A DNA stretch of 26,924 nt from Alphaproteobacteria bacterium. GTDB taxonomy: Bacteria; Pseudomonadota; Alphaproteobacteria; Bin95. The position numbers and the translations under genes were made by a program. Shown here piece by piece: positions 8,190 through 14,685 of the stretch (its first letter is position 1; every line of letters begins with the position of its first letter). Below the pieces are notes generated by a model. It had not been told where the DNA came from. It saw only the letters and a list, made by a program, of their open reading frames with translations, and made no database searches. The stretch is from assembly GCA_022822125.1 (NCBI GenBank), contig JAJECF010000085.1, positions 1-26,924 on the forward strand, given 5' to 3'.

Positions 8190-9635
8190 ATGGGCGGGTC
8201 GTTCGATGTTGTGGTCGTGGGGGCGGGCATTGCGGGCCTGTCGGCGGCCGTCACGGCGCTGGAGGCGGGCGCCCGGGTGGCGGTGCTGGAGCGCGCGGCG
8301 AGCGAGGAGCGGGGCGGCAACACCCGCTACACCGAGAGCTTCTGGCGGATGCGGGACCGCGATACGGTCTCGGAAGATTTCGACGACCGGCTGGCAAGCA
8401 ATGCCGGCGGGCATTTCGACCCGGAATTCGTGAAAGACGCCGGGCGGCCGTACGAGGACTGGCCGCGCCCGCTTCGCGCCTTCGGCTTCACGGACCCGGA
8501 GCTGATCCGCGTCTGGGGCGAGGACGCCGGCCCGGCGCTGCGCTGGCTGGAAGGGTTTGGCGTGCGCTGGGACTTCCTGCCCACATATTTTCCTTACCAG
8601 TCCACCACGCGGATCGCGCCGGTCGGTGGCGGCCTGGCGCTGGTGGAGGCGCTGGCGGCGGAGGCCGAGAGGCGCAACGTCTCTGTCTTCTACGAGACCG
8701 CCGCGCGGAGCCTGATCCGGGATGAAGACGGCGAGGTCGTCGGCGTGGAGGCCGTGCGGCGCGGCCGGCCCTGCCGCTTCCTGGGAAAGGTCGTGCTGGC
8801 GTGCGGAGGCTTCGAGGGCAATCCCGAAATGCTTGCGCGCTATCTGGGGCCGAAAGCGCAATGGACGCGGCCGGTGGCGATGGGCGGCTATTACAATCGC
8901 GGCGAGGGCGTGGCGATGGGCCTCGCTGCGGGCGCTGCGCCGGCGGGCGAGTTCGGCGCTTTCCACGCGCAGCCGGTCGATCCGCGCTCGGGCGCCATCG
9001 AGCCCGTGGTGCTGCATTACGGCTACGGTGTGCTGGTGAACCGCGAGGGCGAACGCTTCACGGACGAGGCGGCCGGACCGGTCGATGCGGGCTACGAGCG
9101 GGTGGCGCGCGCCGTGCTGGAGCAGCCGCAGGGTATCGCCTGGGCCCTGTTCGACGCCGGTCTCGACGACGCGCCGCACTGGCGGGTGACGGTGCGCAGC
9201 GACCGCGAGCCGCTGGAAGCGCCGGGCGTCGAGGCGTTGGCGGAGGCTGCCGACCTCGACCCGGCGGCGCTCTCGTCCGCGCTCGCCGCCTACAACGCCG
9301 CCTGCCCGGAGGACATATCGGCCTTCCGCCCGGACGGGCCGGACGGCCTCGCCACGCGGGGACTCAAGCCGCCGAAGAGCAACTGGGCGCGGCCGCTGGT
9401 CCGGCCGCCCTTCCGCGCCTGGCCGGTGATCTGCGCCAACTGCTTTACCTTCGGGGGCCTCCGCATCGACATCCACGGGCGCGTCATCGACCTCGACGGC
9501 GACCCGATTCCGGGCCTCTACGCCGCCGGCGAGACCGCCGGGCTCTATTACGGCGACTATACGGGCGCCACCTCCGTCATGCGCGGCGCGGTGTTCGGCC
9601 GCCGCGCCGGCCGCCACGCCGCCGGCGTGCAATAG
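8190..9635 (+). CDS. FAD-dependent dehydrogenase, TcuA-like
   Basis: The 481-residue flavoprotein has the Rossmann FAD motif VVVVGAGIAGLSAAVTALEAG at residues 7-27, then RGGNTRYTESFWRM, and near the end GLYAAGETAGLYYGDYTGATS and VMRGAVFGRRAG. This combination is that of the fumarate-reductase/succinate-dehydrogenase flavoprotein superfamily, closest in my memory to tricarballylate dehydrogenase TcuA. The partner membrane protein TcuB is not visible, so the true substrate may differ. The ATG at 8190 lies just before the first beta strand; the frame remains open far upstream but reads antisense to ubiA there. It is the last gene before the lower-GC island. Confidence 0.85.
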   Translation: MGGSFDVVVVGAGIAGLSAAVTALEAGARVAVLERAASEERGGNTRYTESFWRMRDRDTVSEDFDDRLASNAGGHFDPEFVKDAGRPYEDWPRPLRAFGFTDPELIRVWGEDAGPALRWLEGFGVRWDFLPTYFPYQSTTRIAPVGGGLALVEALAAEAERRNVSVFYETAARSLIRDEDGEVVGVEAVRRGRPCRFLGKVVLACGGFEGNPEMLARYLGPKAQWTRPVAMGGYYNRGEGVAMGLAAGAAPAGEFGAFHAQPVDPRSGAIEPVVLHYGYGVLVNREGERFTDEAAGPVDAGYERVARAVLEQPQGIAWALFDAGLDDAPHWRVTVRSDREPLEAPGVEALAEAADLDPAALSSALAAYNAACPEDISAFRPDGPDGLATRGLKPPKSNWARPLVRPPFRAWPVICANCFTFGGLRIDIHGRVIDLDGDPIPGLYAAGETAGLYYGDYTGATSVMRGAVFGRRAGRHAAGVQ

Positions 9636-9714
9636 AGCGCTCTCCGGCGCTCCCGAGCCATTGCTGTCCGGTCTATCGCAGCATTCGCCGGGTTTGAAAC
9701 AGGGGCGTCGGCCG

Positions 9715-9745
9715 CCCTTCGATACGCGGCTGGCGCCGCTACTCA
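9715..9745 (-). repeat. Partial copy of the REP-like palindrome
   Basis: Read on the minus strand it gives TGAGTAGCGGC, GCCAGC and CGCGTATCGAAGGG, matching the left arm at 745-790. It lies in the 189-bp gap between the TcuA-like gene and the peptide island, so it marks the left edge of the compositional change. Confidence 0.6.
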
Positions 9746-9824
9746 TGCCAGCGGCTGAGGTTTGAGACTCATAGAGGGGATTCCCAAGGAGGGGGGCTTG
9801 TCTTGCCTTCCGTAGGCTTCCATC

Positions 9825-10877
9825 TCACCGCTTGTCGGGCGCCAGCGGGAAGCACTGCAGACCTGCGTAGGCTTTCGCCCGCAAGTGCTCCGCGTCCATC
9901 ACGATCTTGATGTGATTGATACCCATGCGCAGCCCATAGGTTCCGTCCGCCCCGTAGAGGATGCATTGCTTCGGCCAGGACAGAAGCCCGTCGGCCTTCG
10001 CCTGTGAGCACAATCCCATTTCGACCAGCCGATTTATCAGGCCGCGCCAATGGGAACTCCTTGTCGTGTGCCAGGCCGAGAGCAAGCCTCGAAAATCTCG
10101 GTCTCCGGCGGCAGTCGGGTAGATTTCGAAACCCAGTCGCGGCAGGGTGCCTTCAGGGGCAACATCGAACGCCATCATGAAGCGGTTGGAGACATCGTGG
10201 AGTCCCGACAGGAAGTGCAGAACTGTGGGGATCGAACCCGGCCACCGGAGTCGATCGAGAAATGCCCCCACCTGAGCTGCCGAAACCTCCGCGACAACCA
10301 GCCTGACAGATCGGGGCGTGCGTTCGGGAAAGGCGGCGGCGAATGCGACTACTGCACCGGAGGGCAGCACGGCAAATGCGTGGGACAACGCGCGGTGTTC
10401 ATGTCGCGGGTCACTCCGGCCAAAGACACGACTGAGCGTGTCGGCAAGGCGAGCCGGTTCGAATGTCGCGCCGCCCGGGGTTAGCGAAGCGTCCGATCGC
10501 AGATTGATCGCCGGAGCGGCTTTCCGCTCCTCGGGGATGTCAATGAGATCGTATTCGAGCATCAGCCATCTGTACGGTTCCGGCTTGCTGGCCAGATAGG
10601 CGCCGAGCCAGGCTTTCAGGGATGTCGCCGCTGCCCCGTCGGTGCCCGCCAGGTAGCGGTGCGGGACCCGTGAGGAGGTCACGGTGAGCGAGAAGTCAGC
10701 AGCCGGTTCCGGGTCGTCGAGTCTCAGTTCGAAGATGCACAGGTTCGCCGCGACGGCTGCGGGAAAATCTCCGACCCGCAGCAACAGTCGGTCCCAACCC
10801 CGTCCAGCGAGCAGGGAATCGGGAATCTGCGGCCGCAGTGCCTCGAGCAGGTCCCGAAGCTGCGTCATTGCGTTCAT
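9825..10877 (-). CDS. Unrecognised 350-residue protein, last gene of the peptide cluster
   Basis: I do not recognise this soluble protein. It begins MNAMTQLRDLLEALRPQIP with GGGAG about nine bases before the ATG at 10877. It has no signal peptide, no clear membrane segment, no nucleotide-binding loop and no metal-binding cluster. Strand-like stretches recur: FSLTVTSSRVPHRYL, WLMLEYDLIDIP, LRFGFDV-like FMMAFDVAPEGTLPRLGFEIYP around residues 234-255, and the ending GINHIKIVMDAEHLRAKAYAGL. The alternating beta pattern and IKIV/KAYAGL ending made me consider an ABBA-barrel prenyltransferase, but the match is too weak to call. Position, strand and codon use make it part of the RiPP cluster, probably as a tailoring or accessory factor. 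Confidence 0.85.
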   Translation of the reverse strand: MNAMTQLRDLLEALRPQIPDSLLAGRGWDRLLLRVGDFPAAVAANLCIFELRLDDPEPAADFSLTVTSSRVPHRYLAGTDGAAATSLKAWLGAYLASKPEPYRWLMLEYDLIDIPEERKAAPAINLRSDASLTPGGATFEPARLADTLSRVFGRSDPRHEHRALSHAFAVLPSGAVVAFAAAFPERTPRSVRLVVAEVSAAQVGAFLDRLRWPGSIPTVLHFLSGLHDVSNRFMMAFDVAPEGTLPRLGFEIYPTAAGDRDFRGLLSAWHTTRSSHWRGLINRLVEMGLCSQAKADGLLSWPKQCILYGADGTYGLRMGINHIKIVMDAEHLRAKAYAGLQCFPLAPDKR

Positions 10878-10928
10878 GCCTTTCTCCCTCAGTGCTCGTC
10901 CACGATTTCAACATCACACGGTCCGTCG

Positions 10929-11069
10929 TCAGTCCACCGAAAACAGATGCGCCTTGTGTGTCGATCGGAATGCTGTGCTGGCCAGCGCGATGGCCCGGCA
11001 GTGCCTCACTGTAGATGCCATCACGACACCCCACCCAGGTTCATCGTTGATTTGTAACGATTTTTTCAT
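10929..11069 (-). CDS. 46-residue small ORF with strong ribosome binding site
   Basis: The ORF reads MKKSLQINDEPGWGVVMAST and ends SVD. AGGAGG lies four bases before the ATG, the best Shine-Dalgarno sequence in the island. It sits between the halogenase (236 bp upstream) and the unrecognised gene (51 bp downstream), on the same strand. It could be a second precursor peptide, a small accessory protein, or a translated leader for the gene downstream. It has no NHLP leader features and no Gly-Gly site. Coding status is judged only from the ribosome binding site and context. Confidence 0.5.
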   Translation of the reverse strand: MKKSLQINDEPGWGVVMASTVRHCRAIALASTAFRSTHKAHLFSVD

Positions 11070-11305
11070 TTCGCCTCCTGTGCCGTGCCAACGGAATTCG
11101 ATGCACTCGAACACGATGTCGGTTCGGCCTGAACGGCCCTTATGCGCAGGCGGCCGACGCCTTCCTCACCAAACAAACCCGACGACGCCCGCCTGAGCGC
11201 TGCGCCAACACTGAACAACCGCTCCACGAAAGCCAAAACGGGGCCATGAAAAAATCAGCTCGCCGATCAGGGATAAACCCCCAGTCGATGTCGGGAGGCG
11301 TGGTA

Positions 11306-12796
11306 TCAGACGGGTGGCGCCTTGCAGTAATCGTCAATGAACTGCTGGTGGTCAGGAAGCTGATCGACCTGCTCTTCGACCCGCCGGTGGATGTCGACCA
11401 GATATGTCCCCAGCTCGTCCTTGCTCATCGCATTGACGATAGGGTGATACTGTTCCGGAATCAGGCCCTGCCCGAGCATGACCTGCACCCAAAACGTCGT
11501 GCCGAACAGTTCCCCCGGGCTCCAGGCAATCCGGCCCGTTTGCCGGAACAACTGAATTCGGTGCGTCAGGGAGTCGGGAATGTCCATGGTCTGGCACTGT
11601 CGCCAGAAAGGCGTATCCGAACGGTTGGTCACATGGTAGTGGAAGATGAGAAAGTCCCGGATATTGTCAATCTCGTCCTGCATCTTGGCGTTGAATTCGG
11701 CGATGGCGGGTTCGCGAATTCCCTTGTCGGGAAACATCTGGACCAAGCGGGTGATGCCGCGCTGAATTAGGTGGATGCTGGTTGATTCCAGTGGTTCCAT
11801 GAAGCCTGACGCCAGCCCCAGGGCGACGCAGTTCTTGTGCCAATACTTCCGCCTCTGACCGGCCCTGAAACGGACCAGCCGGGGCTCGGCGAGCACGGTG
11901 CCCTGGACATTATCAAGCAGCCGCGCCCGGGCCTCGTCGTCGGACCAGTGCCGGGAACTGAATACCATGCCGTTTCCAACCCGGTGCTGCAACGGAATGC
12001 GCCATTGCCACCCTGCTTCATGGGCTGTCGAGCGTGTGTACGGATGCGGGGGGCCGGTAGATGCGGTTGGTACGGCGATTGCGCTGTCGCAAGGCAGCCA
12101 GTCGCCGTAGTCATCGAAACCGACATTCAGGGTCTGTTCGATCAGGAGCCCTCGAAAGCCGGTGCAATCGATAAAGAAGTCGCCCGTGACCAGTTGCCCT
12201 GACTGCAGGCGGAGGCCCGTGATGTATCCATTGGCCGGATCCTGTTCCACCCGGTCAATTCTTCCTTCATGGCGCATGACACCGGACTCCTCGGCAATCC
12301 CTCGCATGAATTGTCCGTAGAGTCCGGCGTCGATGTGGTAGGCGTAGTTCAAGGAGATGTTCAGGCTGATGGCAAACCTGTCGCGCAGGGCTGCGGATGT
12401 TTCCAGACAGTATTCTCCGTAGCCCCGGGCCAGCCCCAGGAGGCGCCCCCTCAGCCAGTAATTCTGAAAGCCCGCCGCCCAGCGTTCCGTTCCGGCCCAT
12501 CCAAAGGAACCGAAGTAGTTCTCGCCCAGGTTCCGCCAGTTCTCGAAGAAAATTCCAAGCTTGAAAGTACCCTGAACGGCGCGGAGGAACTCGGGTTCAC
12601 TCACGTTCATGTACTTATGGAAAAGATGCAGCGGTGGGATCGTCGCTTCGCCCACACCGACAGTTCCGATCTCATCGGATTCCACCAGGGCAATGTCCAG
12701 CGTTTTGCCGAAATGCTTGGCAAACATGGCTGCCGCCATCCATCCCGCCGTGCCGCCACCGGCGATCACGAGTTTCCTGATGCGCCTGTTATGCAT
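11306..12796 (-). CDS. Flavin-dependent tryptophan halogenase, probably peptide-acting
   Basis: The 496-residue protein starts at the ATG at 12796, with AGGCAGG just upstream. The FAD motif VIAGGGTAGWMAA occupies residues 10-22. The halogenase motif WQWRIP is at 263-268. A Lys at position 79 within GTFKLGIFFENW aligns with catalytic Lys79 of PrnA, and Glu337 in EPLEST fits the PrnA Glu346 region. GVGEATIPPL at 47-56 is also typical. These enzymes use reduced FAD, oxygen and chloride or bromide to form a Lys-bound haloamine that halogenates indole carbons. The reduced flavin must come from a reductase elsewhere, as none is in the cluster. Its neighbour is a precursor peptide ending in Trp, which suggests peptidyl Trp as substrate. 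The halide cannot be told from sequence. Confidence 0.93.
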   Translation of the reverse strand: MHNRRIRKLVIAGGGTAGWMAAAMFAKHFGKTLDIALVESDEIGTVGVGEATIPPLHLFHKYMNVSEPEFLRAVQGTFKLGIFFENWRNLGENYFGSFGWAGTERWAAGFQNYWLRGRLLGLARGYGEYCLETSAALRDRFAISLNISLNYAYHIDAGLYGQFMRGIAEESGVMRHEGRIDRVEQDPANGYITGLRLQSGQLVTGDFFIDCTGFRGLLIEQTLNVGFDDYGDWLPCDSAIAVPTASTGPPHPYTRSTAHEAGWQWRIPLQHRVGNGMVFSSRHWSDDEARARLLDNVQGTVLAEPRLVRFRAGQRRKYWHKNCVALGLASGFMEPLESTSIHLIQRGITRLVQMFPDKGIREPAIAEFNAKMQDEIDNIRDFLIFHYHVTNRSDTPFWRQCQTMDIPDSLTHRIQLFRQTGRIAWSPGELFGTTFWVQVMLGQGLIPEQYHPIVNAMSKDELGTYLVDIHRRVEEQVDQLPDHQQFIDDYCKAPPV

Positions 12797-13221
12797 GTCC
12801 TGCCTCTGGAGGGTTCCGCCTTCCGGCATGCATGTCCCGGACCTGTCGCAATTCACCAATCGGTTTGACGCAGGCAAGCCCGCACGCGCGATGAGGCCTC
12901 ACCGCGCTGCGTGGACGCCGATGAAATTGACAGGCGCCCGGCCCCCTCATGTCATCGATTCGGGAGGGTCTTCCCGGGTGGCGAGACTCGCTGGCCCGGT
13001 GAAAGCGGGTTCCGTCATGTTCCACCGCGGCCTGCCAATCAAGGGCTGGTTCCAGTTGGCCCGACTCGCGGCGGCAGTCTCAGAGTGCGATGACAGGTCC
13101 TGCATGGAGCGGGACCGCGGGGATGCCTGCGAGGGATCCATGCCCTGCCTGTAGGGGGCCGGGCGAGGCGCCGGGCCTGCCCGCGCGGCGAACCATGACC
13201 GTCGGAGTCACGACAAGAGGC
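12797..13221 (-). other. 425-bp gap between precursor and halogenase genes
   Basis: This gap is long for an otherwise tight operon. On the minus strand it holds a 64-codon open frame (12947-13141) with a fair ribosome binding site, and a GC-rich, partly self-complementary stretch just after the precursor stop (about 13155-13185). That stretch could slow polymerase or protect the precursor mRNA, but it lacks a U-run, so I do not call a terminator. Confidence 0.5.
12947..13141 (-). CDS. Possible 64-residue small ORF
   Basis: It begins MDPSQASPRSRSMQDLSSHS with AGGCAGGG close before the ATG and ends at a TGA at 12947. The product is polar, rich in Ser, Arg and Pro, and resembles nothing I know. 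It could equally be chance in a GC-rich gap; the only support is the ribosome binding site and operon position. Confidence 0.22.
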   Translation of the reverse strand: MDPSQASPRSRSMQDLSSHSETAAASRANWNQPLIGRPRWNMTEPAFTGPASLATREDPPESMT

Positions 13222-13482
13222 TCACCAAGTGTCGATGTCACCAGTACCGCCGGTCACGCCGCCGATTTCCCGGTCCGACAGGTTCCGGCCTTCCGGCGGC
13301 AGGACCAGGTGAAAGTCGGTGGCGTTGTCTTCAAGGACACGGATGTTGATGCCATCCGGAATCGAAAGTCCGGTGGCGTCCTTGATGGCTGCCTTGGGAT
13401 TCTCCAGGAGTTGGGCGCGGAATGCTGCGTCCTCGTCGGCCTTGGCAAGAAGCTGTTGCTGGATCTGTGATGCAGTGTTCAT
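13222..13482 (-). CDS. NHLP-type (proteusin) RiPP precursor peptide, core TGDIDTW
   Basis: The 86-residue peptide has a nitrile-hydratase-like leader: an N-terminal amphipathic helix MNTASQIQQQLLAKADEDAA, then FRAQLLENPKAA (residues 21-32), a GLSIPDGINIRVLED segment (38-52), and the LVLPP block at 59-63. The leader ends LSDREIGGVTGG, giving a double-Gly site at 78-79 for the C39 peptidase encoded upstream. Cleavage there releases the seven-residue core TGDIDTW, ending at Trp86 directly before the stop. The exposed C-terminal Trp and the halogenase gene next downstream indicate an indole-halogenated product. There is no Cys in the core and no YcaO or LanM gene nearby, so azole or thioether rings are not expected. 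AAGG about nine bases before the ATG is a modest ribosome binding site. Confidence 0.93.
   Translation of the reverse strand: MNTASQIQQQLLAKADEDAAFRAQLLENPKAAIKDATGLSIPDGINIRVLEDNATDFHLVLPPEGRNLSDREIGGVTGGTGDIDTW
13258..13290 (-). repeat. 33-bp inverted-repeat arm in the functional precursor
   Basis: This segment encodes GRNLSDREIGG at the leader end. Its partner is 13647-13679 on the other strand, with 30 of 33 bases equal. The arms are about 356 bp apart, so they could support recombination between precursor copies. Confidence 0.8.
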
Positions 13483-13598
13483 GTTCGATTGCCTTGTCTG
13501 TTGGTCGATGTTCGGATCGGCACCAAGACCACGACAGTCTCAGAAATCCTGACCTCATCCAATGCCATGTTACATGGAGGTGTGGCGAGGCGCCATTG

Positions 13599-13712
13599 AT
13601 GTCTCAGACAAAGGCAGCAAAGCGGCGTCGGTTGCGTTGCCGGCAAGGCCGGAAACTGTCGGACCAGGAGATCGGCGGCTTGCCGTTCAATCCCTGGTTA
13701 GCGTTGCCGTGA
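13599..13712 (+). pseudogene. Degenerate second precursor fragment, antisense to the cluster
   Basis: The plus strand encodes a leader end and core: GRKLSDQEIGG followed by LPFNPWLALP and a stop at 13712. It parallels GRNLSDREIGG-VTGGTGDIDTW of the real precursor. At DNA level, 13647-13679 matches the reverse complement of 13258-13290 at 30 of 33 positions. Just upstream, an apparent 2-base loss breaks the frame: the preceding VALPA block, like LVLPP, is in another frame (from 13562). The rest of the leader is not recognisable. An ATG at 13599 with GAGG eight bases before it could still give a 37-residue peptide. I call it a decayed or partially copied precursor. Confidence 0.6.
13647..13679 (+). 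repeat. 33-bp inverted-repeat arm in the degenerate precursor
   Basis: Partner of 13258-13290; the three mismatches are single substitutions, consistent with descent from one leader sequence. Confidence 0.8.
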
Positions 13713-13751
13713 CTTTGACGGTCAGGTTCGCCACGCCAGCAGGCCCTGGTC

Positions 13752-14672
13752 CTAGTTGATACCCCAGTCGATCATTTTCTCATGGCGCCAGGATGACAGC
13801 CTGCCGTCCGGATATAATGTCGGAATTTCGGCCTGGAATCTAGACCTCCTTCCTGCGGGGTCGTCTTCGGCAAAGAGCGCAACAACCCGGGCTTCGATGG
13901 AAAACCGCCTTGGCGCGTCGTCGCGGGTCGTCGGATCATTGAAAGCCGTGTGAAAGGTGACCCGGCATGTCGGATCCTCGATGCGGGAATCGTACTGCCT
14001 GAAGATCAGCGCCTCGCTCGGCTCCATTCCGGGAAAGTAATGCCAGCACTGGGCCGTGTCATGAACGAGACGGTACTGCACCAGGCGGGTGGCCGGCTCG
14101 GTCAGGCGCCGTCCATCGGAGCTGATCATGTCGCCGGCAGAGACGGTCGCATGGTCGCACATGGCAAGGGGCTTTGACTCGATCGCCTGCAGGGGATCCG
14201 TACTCCGCCAGACGTTGTAAACGCCGAAGTGACGGCCGTCCGGTATGGCAAGCACATCCTCGACATAGGGGGTCAGGTCTGCGTGGGCCATTTCCGCATA
14301 GGTACCGGCGCCGCCGGGCAAAATCGGCTCACCGACACGAAACTCGTGCTGCATGGTCCGTGCGGCAAGGCATCCAGTCGCCTCCATGACCAGTTCCGCG
14401 CAATGGTCGTAGAAGCGGGAAACAACGCTGTCGTGATCGCCGTAATTGATGTCGAGAGGCGCATGCACAAGCTCGAATCCCATGCGCCTGATTGTAGGAG
14501 CCTGTGCGAGAGCACGTGCGTCGTGAACACGGATCGGCTTGATGAACAGCATTTCCGAAGGGGCGCCGCCCTCTTCGCGGCATGGCAGCCTGTATCCCCG
14601 GTATCCCGGCTTCACGAAGAGACTTTCCGAAACGACGAACGGCGTATCGGGAAACAGTGGAAGATTCCCCAT
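13752..14672 (-). CDS. CmcJ/NvfI-type oxygenase of the peptide cluster
   Basis: The 306-residue protein starts at the ATG at 14672, 13 bp after the stop of the upstream transporter gene, with AGGG upstream. Family marks are MLFIKPIRVHDAR near residue 41, MAHADLT (H130 and D132, candidate Fe ligands), FGVYNVWRSTDPLQ at 149-162, PLAMCDHATVSAGDMI, WHYFPGMEPSEALIFRQYDS at 210-229, and VTFHTAFNDPTTRDDAP with distal His241, then RRFSIEARVVALF. This is the CmcJ/NvfI/AsaB group; Fe(II)/2-oxoglutarate use is inferred from related enzymes and the HxD...H pattern. In this operon it may hydroxylate or oxidise the core peptide, perhaps at Ile, Asp or Thr. The link to the peptide is by position only. Confidence 0.8.
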   Translation of the reverse strand: MGNLPLFPDTPFVVSESLFVKPGYRGYRLPCREEGGAPSEMLFIKPIRVHDARALAQAPTIRRMGFELVHAPLDINYGDHDSVVSRFYDHCAELVMEATGCLAARTMQHEFRVGEPILPGGAGTYAEMAHADLTPYVEDVLAIPDGRHFGVYNVWRSTDPLQAIESKPLAMCDHATVSAGDMISSDGRRLTEPATRLVQYRLVHDTAQCWHYFPGMEPSEALIFRQYDSRIEDPTCRVTFHTAFNDPTTRDDAPRRFSIEARVVALFAEDDPAGRRSRFQAEIPTLYPDGRLSSWRHEKMIDWGIN

Positions 14673-14685
14673 GACGCTGACCCTA

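Noticed and set aside
11140..11245. Short minus-strand frame MAPFWLSWSGCSVLAQ... between the halogenase and the 46-codon ORF
   Set aside because: No ribosome binding site, low-quality Arg-rich end, and no relation to known peptides.
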